Assembly: GCA_020697375.1 (NCBI GenBank)
Contig: JAJFBJ010000007.1
Span: forward strand, 1 to 64,000
From: Nitrospira sp.
GTDB lineage: Bacteria > Nitrospirota > Nitrospiria > Nitrospirales > Nitrospiraceae
Length of the DNA stretch: 64,000 nucleotides
Direction: 5' to 3'
The position numbers and the translations under genes are program-made. Positions 26,506 to 34,296 of the stretch are shown here, in pieces. The first letter of the stretch is position 1. Each line of letters opens with the position of its first letter. The notes beneath the pieces are model-generated. The model did no database searches and was not told the origin of the DNA. It worked only from the letters and a program-made list of their open reading frames with translations.

Positions 26506-27129
26506 GTGGAGGCCAGACGATGTGGGTACCGGCGCATAGTAGGGCTCGACGAAGCCGGACGCGGTCCTTTAGCGGGTCCTGTTGTCGCGGCGGCCGTATT
26601 ATTGCCTCGTCGGTGCCGCCTGCCTGGATTGAATGATTCAAAACAGGTCGGTGAACCGGACCGTGTTCGGTTATTTGCCGAAATCGTTCACCGGGCCAGG
26701 GGCCTCGGTATCGGAGCGGCGACCGAAGCGGAGATTGACCGGCTCAATATCCTTGAAGCGAGCCGGTTGGCGATGAGACGCGCATTGCAAGCCCTACATC
26801 TGCTTCCTGATTTTCTACTGTTGGATGCCGTGACTCTTCCGGGCCTCTCGGTTCCTCAACGCGCCATCATCAAAGGCGATGAGTTGTCCTGCTCCATCGC
26901 GGCGGCCTCCATTGTCGCCAAGGTGACGCGCGACCGACTGATGGTCGAGTATCATCGCTGGTATCCCCAATATAATTTTGCCGAACACAAGGGGTACGGA
27001 ACCCCGGATCATCTGCGCCTGCTCCGTCAGCATGGCCCCTGTGTCATCCACCGTTGCAGTTTTGCGCCCGTGCAAGAGCTGTTGCCACGGAGCAGAGCGT
27101 CGTCCCACTCATTCGCCGAGCAGGTCTGA
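26506..27129 (+). CDS. rnhB: Ribonuclease HII
   Basis: The 207-residue product has the RNase HII active-site pattern: IVGLDEAGRGPLAGPVVAAA (first Asp-Glu), FLLLDAVTLP (third acid) and the late DRLM with a catalytic Asp; KGDELSCSIAAASIVAKVTR is the typical helix. RNase HII cuts RNA in DNA hybrids and single ribonucleotides. A GTG at 26506 with GAGGAG six bases upstream is the best start; the frame is open from 26422. The C-terminal tail after FAPVQEL is short and polar. It precedes yraN, a common order. Confidence 0.96.
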   Translation: MEARRCGYRRIVGLDEAGRGPLAGPVVAAAVLLPRRCRLPGLNDSKQVGEPDRVRLFAEIVHRARGLGIGAATEAEIDRLNILEASRLAMRRALQALHLLPDFLLLDAVTLPGLSVPQRAIIKGDELSCSIAAASIVAKVTRDRLMVEYHRWYPQYNFAEHKGYGTPDHLRLLRQHGPCVIHRCSFAPVQELLPRSRASSHSFAEQV

Positions 27130-27143
27130 CAACTCGCAATTCG

Positions 27144-27530
27144 ATGCGCGACCGACGCCGTATGGTAGGAGACGAAGGAGAGGGCCGGGCCGAAGCCTAT
27201 CTTCGTCGCCAGGGATTCCGGATTCTTGGCCGGAATGTGCGGTCTCCGTTAGGTGAGCTGGATCTGATTGCCGATGACCAGGGTGTGCTGGTATTCGTCG
27301 AGGTGAAACGCCGGCGGAGCGGGGTCTATGGCGGTGCCGCTGAAGCGGTCGATGCGCGCAAGCGCGCCAAACTGATTCAACTGGCGGCGCAATATCTCGC
27401 GCAACATCGAATTCGAGACCGCGCCTGTCGCTTCGACGTCGTGTTGATCCAGGATGATATCGGGGCGGCGGAGGCCCTGCAGCACATTCCGAATGCATTC
27501 GACGTCGGGGGGGATGATCTGCGATGGTAG
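27144..27530 (+). CDS. YraN/UPF0102 family nuclease-like protein
   Basis: The 128-residue product has the UPF0102 restriction-endonuclease-like core: GEGRAEAYLRRQGFRIL, NVRSPLGELDLIADD and GVLVFVEVKRR, with the Glu-Asp-ExK pattern of PD-(D/E)xK nucleases. The biological role is not settled; it is often next to rnhB, as here (15 bases after its stop). The ATG at 27144 gives the usual family length; the longer open frame overlaps rnhB and has no ribosome site. Confidence 0.92.
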   Translation: MRDRRRMVGDEGEGRAEAYLRRQGFRILGRNVRSPLGELDLIADDQGVLVFVEVKRRRSGVYGGAAEAVDARKRAKLIQLAAQYLAQHRIRDRACRFDVVLIQDDIGAAEALQHIPNAFDVGGDDLRW

Positions 27531-27622
27531 GATGAGAGCCAATTTTTTAAGTGACCTACTCGATTCAGTCGGTGGCGGGGCCCGAAGCGCACTCTAGCGG
27601 GCCGCCGTCATTGCCGCCAGCC

Positions 27623-28291
27623 ATGATTCAACTCTTTCATGTCTCCAAGTTTTACGATCGCCGTCCGGCGCTCTCCGACATTACACTCGAGATCCAGAAA
27701 GGCGAGTTTATTCTTCTAATGGGACCAAGCGGCGCGGGGAAATCAACGCTGCTCAAACTGTTGATCGGCGCTGAACGACCCGATGAAGGGCAAATATTCG
27801 TGCAGGGACGCAGTCTGTCGAAATTGCGACCATCTGAAATCCCATTGCTGCGACGGAAGGTCGGCGTTGTCTTGCAGGATTTCCGCCTCCTGCCCAAGAA
27901 AACCGTCTTCGACAATGTATCACTGCCTCTTCTGGTTCAAGGCGCGTCGAACGCCGAAATCAGGCGGAAGGTGACGGAAGCGCTACGCGCGGTCGGTCTC
28001 GATCATAAAAAGGATATGATTCCGCCGGGCCTGTCCACCGGTGAACAACAACGGATTTGCATCGCCCGCGCAATTGTAAACGGGCCGGTCGTACTTCTAG
28101 CCGACGAGCCCACGGGAAATCTGGACCCGGACCTGACGAGCGAAATCATCGACTTGTTCAAAGCGATCAACGCCCGAGGGACCACCGTGATGGTGGCAAC
28201 GCACGATCCCAATGTGTTGGCCCAAGTCAATCGCCGGGTGGTCACCTTGGAACAGGGCAAGGTGGTGTCGCGCGAGCGGGTCTGTTCATGA
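27623..28291 (+). CDS. ftsE: Cell division ATP-binding protein FtsE
   Basis: The 222-residue product is the ABC ATPase FtsE: MIQLFHVSKFYDRRPALSDI, GPSGAGKSTLLKLL (Walker A), the signature LSTGEQQRICIARAI, LLADEPTGNLD (Walker B) and the H-loop VATHDPN. FtsEX recruits and triggers cell-wall hydrolases at the septum. The ATG at 27623 matches the family start. Its stop overlaps the ftsX start (ATGA), and ftsX is followed by an EnvC-like gene, which gives strong context for this assignment over a generic ABC protein. Confidence 0.95.
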   Translation: MIQLFHVSKFYDRRPALSDITLEIQKGEFILLMGPSGAGKSTLLKLLIGAERPDEGQIFVQGRSLSKLRPSEIPLLRRKVGVVLQDFRLLPKKTVFDNVSLPLLVQGASNAEIRRKVTEALRAVGLDHKKDMIPPGLSTGEQQRICIARAIVNGPVVLLADEPTGNLDPDLTSEIIDLFKAINARGTTVMVATHDPNVLAQVNRRVVTLEQGKVVSRERVCS

Positions 28292-29187
28292 GGCGCATGC
28301 TGTACTTCCTGCGGGAGGCGGTGGGCAATGTGTTGACGAATCGGACGACTACGGTGGTCGCAGTGGTGACGACCGCCTTTACGTTCGCCTGCGTGGGAGT
28401 GTTTTTACTGCTCTATGTGAATCTGCAGGTCTTGGCCCTGTCGCTCGAACAAGACATTCAGGTCATGGTGTATCTCCACGATGATGTGACCGACCAGGCG
28501 ACGGGTGAAATCGAGCAGCAATTGAAGGCCGATCGAGCGATTTCATCGCTGGCCTTCGTCTCCAAGGCGCAGGCTCTGATGGATTTCCAGGCCCAGTTTC
28601 CGGCCGAATCTCGTCTTTTAGAGGGACTGGGGCAAAATCCGCTGCCGGCCTCGTTCGTGGTGACATTGGCTGCGGAATCTCGTTCTTCCGCTGCGATGCG
28701 GCGCTGGGCCGACCGGGCTCAGTTGATCCCCGGAGTCGGACAAGTCCAGTATAACCAGGAATGGGTGGAAGCCTTGGCCGGGATCGTTCGGTACATTGAG
28801 GCCGCCGCCATTATCGTGGGTGCCATTTTGTCGGCTGCATCGGTCACAATCATTGCGAATACCATTCGTTTGGCTCTCTATGCGCGCCGGGAAGAGATCG
28901 AAATATTGAGTCTGATTGGAGCGAGCACGGCCTTTATCCGTGTTCCCTATCTGGTTGAAGGCGCGGCTCTTGGTTTGCTCGGCAGCGCGCTCTCGCTGGT
29001 CATCCTCAAAGCGGGGTTCGAATTGTTTCGTCACCAAATCCGCTCTGCCAGCCGATTCCTCGGAGTGGATTCGTTGCTCACCTTTTTTACACCGGAGATG
29101 TGCCTCGTGCTGGTACTCGTGGGTTTGTTTCTGGGCTGTGCCGGCAGTTTTCTGTCCCTGCTCCGTTTCGGCGAGGGTCGAGCATGA
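28288..29187 (+). CDS. ftsX: Cell division protein FtsX
   Basis: The 299-residue product has a short cytoplasmic start (MRRMLYFLREAVGNVLTNRT), a first membrane helix, a periplasmic loop of about 120 residues (about 50-170) with DIQVMVYLHDDVTDQ, then three helices with RREEIEILSLIGAS in the conserved cytoplasmic loop. The loop binds the EnvC-type activator in E. coli. The start overlaps the ftsE stop and the stop overlaps the start of the EnvC-like gene, so all three are translationally coupled. Confidence 0.96.
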   Translation: MRRMLYFLREAVGNVLTNRTTTVVAVVTTAFTFACVGVFLLLYVNLQVLALSLEQDIQVMVYLHDDVTDQATGEIEQQLKADRAISSLAFVSKAQALMDFQAQFPAESRLLEGLGQNPLPASFVVTLAAESRSSAAMRRWADRAQLIPGVGQVQYNQEWVEALAGIVRYIEAAAIIVGAILSAASVTIIANTIRLALYARREEIEILSLIGASTAFIRVPYLVEGAALGLLGSALSLVILKAGFELFRHQIRSASRFLGVDSLLTFFTPEMCLVLVLVGLFLGCAGSFLSLLRFGEGRA

Positions 29188-30377
29188 AGTGGATCGGCTG
29201 GGGATTCATGTTCGCGACCATGCACGTCATTCTGTTGATTCTGCCGCCATCGACGCCGGCAGAACGCAAGGATTCATATGCGGATAAGATCGCTGAGGAA
29301 AAGAAAAGGCTGGAAAAGCTGCGCGGCACGATCGAACAGAAGCGCAAGAAGTCGAACGAGGCTGAAAAAAAACGTGAATCAGTCCTGCAGGGGTTGCAGT
29401 CGCTGGATGAGCGACTTGTCCGTTACAGGCAGGATCATCAGGACATTCGCAAAAAACTCAGGAAAAAGGATCTCGAAATCCAGCACATGAACGTGCAGCT
29501 GAGCCGGCTCTCGGAACGCATCGATGAACGGCGGGATGCCATTGCCGCCCGCTTGCGGGTCCAGTACGTGGAAGGCCGGTATTGGCATCTGAAGACGCTG
29601 CTTGCGGCCAGCTCTCCCGGAGACTTTCAACGTCGGCTCCAATATCTTTCCGCAGTCTCACAGCGGGAATACAGCATCATGGAGACCTATCGGAACGATG
29701 CCGAGCGGATCGCGGAAGTCGAACGGAATCGCGAGGAGGCCCGTCAGGGCATCCTCGCGTATAAGACCATCACCGAGCAAAAACTGGCCCAGATCCAGAG
29801 CCTAAAAAAAGAGAAGCGAGTCTACCTCGCCAAGATAACGCAGCAGAAGGAATCGCATGATAGGGCGGTGGAGGAACTGGAGCGTTCTGCGGGCCGTGTA
29901 GACAGTCTGTTGAAAGAACTGGAGACCCGGCGCCGCGCGATGGCTGCTCGTCCGCCGTCCGCATCGGGAGGACTCCGGACCTTGAGAGGAACTCTGTTAT
30001 GGCCGACGGACGGGCAAGTGGTCTCTTACTTCGGCCGGCAGAAACATCCCACTTTCAATACCTACATCCAGCGAAAAGGGATTGAGATTCGGGCGGCAGA
30101 AGGGAGTAATATACGGTCGGTCCTGGCCGGTCAGGTGGTCTATGCGGACTGGTTGAAAGGTTATGGACTCGTTATAATCATGGATCATGCCAACGGAGTC
30201 TTTTCCCTGTACGCCCATGCTTCAAAAATCCTGACGTCCGTCGGTGCTCGGGTTGAAGCCGGGGAGGCGATCGGCGAAACGGGAGACACAGGTATGACAG
30301 GAGAGAATACGCTCTATTTCGAGCTGCGGGAAGGGGCTGACCCGGTTGATCCCTTGAAGTGGCTCTCGAAACGGTAG
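29184..30377 (+). CDS. envC: EnvC-like murein hydrolase activator
   Basis: The 397-residue product has a signal peptide (MKWIGWGFMFATMHVILL), a long coiled coil (about residues 30-250, rich in Lys, Glu, Arg, Gln) and a C-terminal LytM/M23 domain with VVSYFGRQKHPTF, GIEIRAAEGSNIRSV, ADWLKGYGLVIIMDHANG and LYFELREG. The zinc ligands of active M23 enzymes are missing: the HxH pair reads LYFEL and the first His-x3-Asp reads RKGIEI. EnvC itself is a non-catalytic LytM protein that activates amidases when FtsEX hydrolyses ATP. The overlap with ftsX supports the same role. Which amidase it activates is not visible here. Confidence 0.9.
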   Translation: MKWIGWGFMFATMHVILLILPPSTPAERKDSYADKIAEEKKRLEKLRGTIEQKRKKSNEAEKKRESVLQGLQSLDERLVRYRQDHQDIRKKLRKKDLEIQHMNVQLSRLSERIDERRDAIAARLRVQYVEGRYWHLKTLLAASSPGDFQRRLQYLSAVSQREYSIMETYRNDAERIAEVERNREEARQGILAYKTITEQKLAQIQSLKKEKRVYLAKITQQKESHDRAVEELERSAGRVDSLLKELETRRRAMAARPPSASGGLRTLRGTLLWPTDGQVVSYFGRQKHPTFNTYIQRKGIEIRAAEGSNIRSVLAGQVVYADWLKGYGLVIIMDHANGVFSLYAHASKILTSVGARVEAGEAIGETGDTGMTGENTLYFELREGADPVDPLKWLSKR

Positions 30378-30403
30378 ACCTAGGGAAGGAAGGAACCCAC
30401 GTT

Positions 30404-31750
30404 ATGGAACAGCGGCGGAGTCGACGGTGGTTATATCTCTTGCTGATGGTGACGATGTCCCTGGGGATCGGCATTGTGCTGGTAAAAGGCTGGGAGCGGA
30501 CCGGCCACGCTTCAGAAACGTATGAAGAGCTACGGACTTTCTCCGAAGTTCTGACGCAGGTTCAAAAACACTACGTCGATGATACGAAGGTGAAGGACCT
30601 CGTTCAGGGTGCGATTCGCGGGATGCTTTCAACATTGGATCCGCATTCGGCCTATATGACGGCCGACATGTACAAAGAAATGCAGGTCGAGACGAAGGGC
30701 GAATTCGGCGGGGTGGGAATTCAAATCGGCGTGAAGGAGAATCGGTTGGCCGTCATCGCGCCGATCGAAGGGACACCGGCCTATCGGGCTGGTATCAAGG
30801 CGGGCGATTTCATTACCAAGGTGAACGACGAATCTACCAAAGATCTGACGCTGATGGATGCAGTGCAGAAAATGCGCGGTCCCAAAGGCACCAAGGTCAA
30901 CCTTACAATTCAGCGAGACGGCACGACCGACCCACTGGGATTTTCGCTCGTGCGAGATACCATCAAGATTGAAAGCGTCAAGTTCAAAGTCCTCGACAAT
31001 AGTATCGGCTATGTGCGGCTGACGCAGTTCCAGGAGGCGACGGGAAGAGATTTGAGTCGCGCTCTCAAGGCCTTCAAGGAGCAGAAGGTTCAGGGCACGG
31101 TTCTGGATTTGCGGAACAACCCCGGCGGATTGTTGACCGCGGCGGTGGACGTGTCCGAGCAATTCATCGGAAACGGAAAGCTGGTGGTTTATACGAAAGG
31201 CCGCGAGGGAAAGAAGGATGAGTGGTTTTCGAAGACCAAGGAAACCCTCGAAGATTCACCGATGATCATTCTGGTGAACGAAGGCTCGGCCAGCGCCTCT
31301 GAAATCGTAGCCGGTGCATTGCAGGATTGGGGGCGGGCCGTCATTGTCGGTACCACCTCATTCGGCAAGGGATCTGTGCAGACGATTTTGCCGCTGGGTG
31401 ATGGCTCAGGACTAAGACTCACGACAGCCAAGTACTATACCCCAAAGGGCCGGTCGATTCAGTCAACCGGCATTACTCCGGACATTGTGGTGAAGCTGCA
31501 GGCTCAAACGGTTGCCAAGGCCGGTGAGAAAGAGGGTAAAGAGGCGGAACCGAAGAGCGCGAAAGCTCCGGGAAGCGGAAAGGACCTGCCGGCTTCCTCC
31601 AAGCCGGCCGACGACTCGACTCATAAGAACGGCGCCGCGCCGGCGGTCGAGGCGGGCGGGGACATTTCGGTCGAGGACGACCTTCAGCTTCAAAAGGCCG
31701 TGGAATTGCTGAAGACTTGGAAGATTTTTAAGGAACTTCGTCCGTCTTAA
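30404..31750 (+). CDS. ctpA: C-terminal processing peptidase (S41, CtpA/Prc family)
   Basis: The 448-residue product has one N-terminal membrane anchor (LYLLLMVTMSLGIGIVLVKG), a PDZ domain (about residues 95-170, EFGGVGIQIGVKENRLAVI) and the S41 domain with the catalytic Ser in EGSASASEIVAGA and Lys in TTSFGKGSVQTIL. The C-terminal 60 residues form a Lys/Ala/Glu-rich linker and a short helix. These proteases cut near the C-terminus of periplasmic proteins, including cell-wall hydrolases. AAGGAAGGA lies just before the ATG at 30404. It follows the envC-like gene by 26 bases, so it likely belongs to the division operon. Its end overlaps the convergent HhH gene by 23 bp. Confidence 0.95.
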   Translation: MEQRRSRRWLYLLLMVTMSLGIGIVLVKGWERTGHASETYEELRTFSEVLTQVQKHYVDDTKVKDLVQGAIRGMLSTLDPHSAYMTADMYKEMQVETKGEFGGVGIQIGVKENRLAVIAPIEGTPAYRAGIKAGDFITKVNDESTKDLTLMDAVQKMRGPKGTKVNLTIQRDGTTDPLGFSLVRDTIKIESVKFKVLDNSIGYVRLTQFQEATGRDLSRALKAFKEQKVQGTVLDLRNNPGGLLTAAVDVSEQFIGNGKLVVYTKGREGKKDEWFSKTKETLEDSPMIILVNEGSASASEIVAGALQDWGRAVIVGTTSFGKGSVQTILPLGDGSGLRLTTAKYYTPKGRSIQSTGITPDIVVKLQAQTVAKAGEKEGKEAEPKSAKAPGSGKDLPASSKPADDSTHKNGAAPAVEAGGDISVEDDLQLQKAVELLKTWKIFKELRPS

Positions 31751-32216
31751 CGGATGAGGCGCCGTGCTGCTGACGGATGGCTGCGAGCAGAGATTCTTCC
31801 GATGCGGAAAATCCCGGTTGGGTCCTCAGGAGATGGGACTCGACCAGGATTTCCAGATCGGCCAGCGTGCGAATGTTCAGCCGGAAATACAGGTAGTTGA
31901 CCAGGGCATCGGACAATCCCGGCAGTAGCGCCCAGCCGGCGACTTCTTCAGGCAGTGGAGTGTTAAGTTCTTCATACGCGCGAATCGTTCCTGTTTCGAG
32001 AAACTCCTCGATTTTCCCCGCTAAATCGCGTCCGATTCCCGGAATTTGTTGGAGCTCCTGCCGTGCGGCCAGGTCGGCGAGGTCTCCCGAAATAGTCAGG
32101 ACGGAGTCGGCAGCCTTCCGATAGGCGCGCACACGATACGGATTGGCTCGTCTGGCAGCCAAAAGGTCAGCCATCGCACGGAAGAGCCGGACTAACTGAC
32201 TGATACGGTCATCCAT
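31728..32216 (-). CDS. Stand-alone PolX-type helix-hairpin-helix domain protein
   Basis: The 162-residue product begins with MDDRISQLVRLFRAMADLLA and continues RRANPYRVRAYRKAADSVL and LQQIPGIGRDLAGKIEEFLETG, the N-terminal 8-kDa DNA-binding domain of family X polymerases. A second HhH-like stretch follows (WALLPGLSDALVNYLYFRL). The polymerase palm and PHP domains of a full PolX (about 570 aa) are absent, so this is either a free DNA-binding domain or a fragment. The ATG at 32216 gives the canonical N-terminus. It is convergent with ctpA and overlaps its last 23 bp. Confidence 0.8.
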   Translation of the reverse strand: MDDRISQLVRLFRAMADLLAARRANPYRVRAYRKAADSVLTISGDLADLAARQELQQIPGIGRDLAGKIEEFLETGTIRAYEELNTPLPEEVAGWALLPGLSDALVNYLYFRLNIRTLADLEILVESHLLRTQPGFSASEESLLAAIRQQHGASSVKTDEVP

Positions 32217-32294
32217 GGTCGCCGATCGGCTGAAGCCTCATCCGGTCATTGTGGGCGAATGATCGGGAAACGGCAAGCTTCGTAACAGGCTTGG

Positions 32295-32324
32295 TTGACA
32301 ATCCGATTTCCCGTTTCATAGGAT
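32295..32324 (+). promoter_or_regulatory. Sigma70-type promoter ahead of thiS
   Basis: TTGACA (32295-32300, perfect) and TAGGAT (32319-32324) are 18 bases apart, with transcription predicted near 32331, only about 16 nt before the GTG of thiS. There is no room for a TPP riboswitch in such a leader. Confidence 0.45.
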
Positions 32325-32346
32325 GACCTGACGGAGCAGAGGTGTT

Positions 32347-32556
32347 GTGGCAACCATCCAGGTGAATGGTGAATCTCGCGGCATCGGTGATGGGCACACG
32401 GTCGGGGCCCTATTGCGAGAGTTGAACATTCGCGCCGATCGAGTAGCCGTCGAATTGAATCTGGAAATCTTGGATAGAAACGATTTCGATATCCGCGGCC
32501 TCCATGAGGGAGACCGGGTTGAAATATTGAGCTTCATCGGTGGTGGAGCGGAGTAA
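32347..32556 (+). CDS. thiS: Sulfur carrier protein ThiS
   Basis: The 69-residue product has the ubiquitin-like ThiS pattern: IQVNGESRGI, HTVGALLRELNI, VAVELNLEILDRNDF and HEGDRVEILSFIGGGAE. ThiS carries the sulfur for the thiazole of thiamine as a C-terminal thiocarboxylate. The family usually ends in Gly-Gly; here two more residues (Ala-Glu) follow the glycines, so trimming may be needed. The GTG start is preceded by AGAGGTG. It is followed by thiG after 3 bases. Confidence 0.94.
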   Translation: MATIQVNGESRGIGDGHTVGALLRELNIRADRVAVELNLEILDRNDFDIRGLHEGDRVEILSFIGGGAE

Positions 32557-32559
32557 TCT

Positions 32560-33339
32560 ATGGATACGACCAACGACCGCTTGACGATTGCCGGCAGGGA
32601 ATTCAAGTCCCGTCTCTGGGTCGGCACCGGAAAATATAAAAATTTCGTGGAAACGCAGAAGGCGATCGACGCGTCCGGCGCCGACGTGGTTACGGTCGCG
32701 GTGCGCCGCGTGAATATCACGGATCGCTCCAAAGAAAACCTCCTGGATTATCTCGATCCGAAGAAATACATCATTCTGCCCAACACAGCCGGATGTTACT
32801 CGGTGGACGATGCCGTCCGGTATGCGCGTCTGGCGCGCGCGGCCGGTGTGTCCGACCTGGTGAAGCTGGAAGTGCTCGGCGATGAAAAGACTCTGTTCCC
32901 CGACACGGCCGGATTGATCGAAGCGGCGAAGATCCTCATCAAGGAAGGGTTCGTCGTCCTGCCCTATACGAATGACGATCCGATCGTCGCCAGGAAACTC
33001 GTCGATATCGGTTGCCCTGCCGTGATGCCCCTCGCGGCTCCTATCGGCTCTGGCCTCGGTATCCGGAATCCATACAATCTGAAGATCATCATGGAAACGG
33101 TCAAGGTGCCGATTATTGTGGACGCCGGTGTCGGAACCGCTTCCGACGCCGCATTGGCGATGGAATATGGCGCGGATGCGGTCCTCATGAATACTGCCAT
33201 CGCAGGCGCCCAAGATCCTCTTGCCATGGCCGAAGCCATGAAGTACGCCGTCTGGGCCGGCCGTCTGGCCTACAAAGCTGGCCGTATCCCCCGTAAACTC
33301 TATGCAACGGCGAGCAGCCCGATCGAAGGGATGCTGTAA
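32560..33339 (+). CDS. thiG: Thiazole synthase ThiG
   Basis: The 259-residue product is Thi[41 protein letters not shown], the Schiff-base lysine region [17 protein letters not shown], and the C-terminal [28 protein letters not shown]. ThiG joins ThiS thiocarboxylate, dehydroglycine and deoxyxylulose phosphate to form the thiazole. It directly follows thiS; the thiazole source gene (thiH or thiO) is not in this window. Confidence 0.97.
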   Translation: MDTTNDRLTIAGREFKSRLWVGTGKYKNFVETQKAIDASGADVVTVAVRRVNITDRSKENLLDYLDPKKYIILPNTAGCYSVDDAVRYARLARAAGVSDLVKLEVLGDEKTLFPDTAGLIEAAKILIKEGFVVLPYTNDDPIVARKLVDIGCPAVMPLAAPIGSGLGIRNPYNLKIIMETVKVPIIVDAGVGTASDAALAMEYGADAVLMNTAIAGAQDPLAMAEAMKYAVWAGRLAYKAGRIPRKLYATASSPIEGML

Positions 33340-33514
33340 AAGTTCAGAGTTATGGGTTCAAAGTTCTGAGTTGGATTCAATGTGTCTAACGTTTGAAACC
33401 GAGTCAGAATGGGCGGCGACCGGCATCGGCTGTGCGATCGTTCAGCTTGCCGTGCGTAAATTCTTATTTTCGCCCATTCAAAACTCGTAACTCGGAATTT
33501 AGAACTTCTCCCTG
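33340..33514. repeat. Imperfect inverted repeat between thiG and thiE
   Basis: The 175-bp gap contains arms around 33342-33370 and 33478-33508 that are partly complementary: GAGTTATGGGTT on the left matches the reverse complement GAGTTACGAGTT on the right, and an AAGTTC word recurs near both ends. The core has no convincing gene. It looks like a dispersed intergenic repeat or a decayed small mobile element. Confidence 0.4.
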
Positions 33515-34141
33515 ATGCCCTCCGTCGATTTCCGTCTCTATCTGATATCTGATCGCCATCAAACCGTGGGACGGCCGCTCTTGTCTGTCATCGGACGCGC
33601 CTTGCGCGCCGGTGCGCGAGCCGTACAACTACGTGAGCGTGATCTGAACACTCGTGAGCTGCTCAAACTGGCGTCCGACTTTCAACGAACCATGCCTGAG
33701 GCCAAACTATTTATCAACGACCGCGTGGACCTGGCTCTCGCCCTGACATGTTATGGGGCGCATCTGCGAGAGAACAGCCTGCCGATTCCTGTGGCTCGTG
33801 GGATGCTGCATCCACATCAGTTACTGGGCCGGTCAGTTCATTCCATCGATGGTGCGGTGGCAGCGGAGCGGCAAGGCGTGGATTTTGTGGTGCTTGGTCC
33901 TATCTATGACACGCCTTCGAAGCGGGAATTCGGGCCGCCTCTCGGTGTGCGGGTGCTTGAGAACGCGGCCCGGCTGGTTCGCATTCCGGTCTTCGCGATC
34001 GGCGGCATTACCGCTGCGCGCGCGCGAGATATTCGACAGGCAGGAGCGCATGGCATCGCGGTGTTATCGTCGATTTTAGGCGCGTCGAATGTCGAGGCGG
34101 CAACCGAGGAACTCCTCTCTGCGATCGATGTCTCACGCTGA
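33515..34141 (+). CDS. thiE: Thiamine-phosphate synthase-like protein (ThiE/TenI)
   Basis: The 208-residue product is a TIM barrel of the ThiE family: RLYLISDRHQ, AVQLRERDLNTRELL, LFINDRVDLAL, then GRSVHSIDGAVAAERQGVDF and VVLGPIYDTPSKREFGPPLG, ending with VFAIGGITAARARDIRQAGA and GIAVLSSI. ThiE couples the thiazole and pyrimidine halves of thiamine phosphate. The segment usually reading GVHLGQxD reads AHLRENSLPIP, so the closely related TenI isomerase cannot be excluded. Gene order after thiSG supports a thiamine role in either case. Confidence 0.88.
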   Translation: MPSVDFRLYLISDRHQTVGRPLLSVIGRALRAGARAVQLRERDLNTRELLKLASDFQRTMPEAKLFINDRVDLALALTCYGAHLRENSLPIPVARGMLHPHQLLGRSVHSIDGAVAAERQGVDFVVLGPIYDTPSKREFGPPLGVRVLENAARLVRIPVFAIGGITAARARDIRQAGAHGIAVLSSILGASNVEAATEELLSAIDVSR

Positions 34142-34208
34142 CCATGAGTCTTGATGCGTCATGAGGCGCATCGACAAAACTCCGGCGTGATGTGGTCGGG
34201 CTGTCCAG
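34142..34208. other. Spacer with a 6-bp hairpin upstream of the proteasome promoter
   Basis: GATGCG (34153-34158) and CGCATC (34167-34172) can pair, but no T-run follows. It may weakly separate the thiamine genes from the proteasome genes. Confidence 0.3.
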
Positions 34209-34237
34209 TTGACCACCCCATACGTGGATGTTAGAAT
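34209..34237 (+). promoter_or_regulatory. Sigma70-type promoter of the proteasome genes
   Basis: TTGACC (34209-34214) and TAGAAT (34232-34237) are separated by exactly 17 bases and each matches the consensus at 5 of 6 positions. Transcription would start near 34244, giving a leader of about 53 nt before the ARC gene. It indicates that the proteasome genes are transcribed independently of thiE. Confidence 0.55.
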
Positions 34238-34296
34238 CCGAAACAATATCGATGACCGTGACTGATAAGGAATTTAAGCGATCCAACGAGTAGGCG

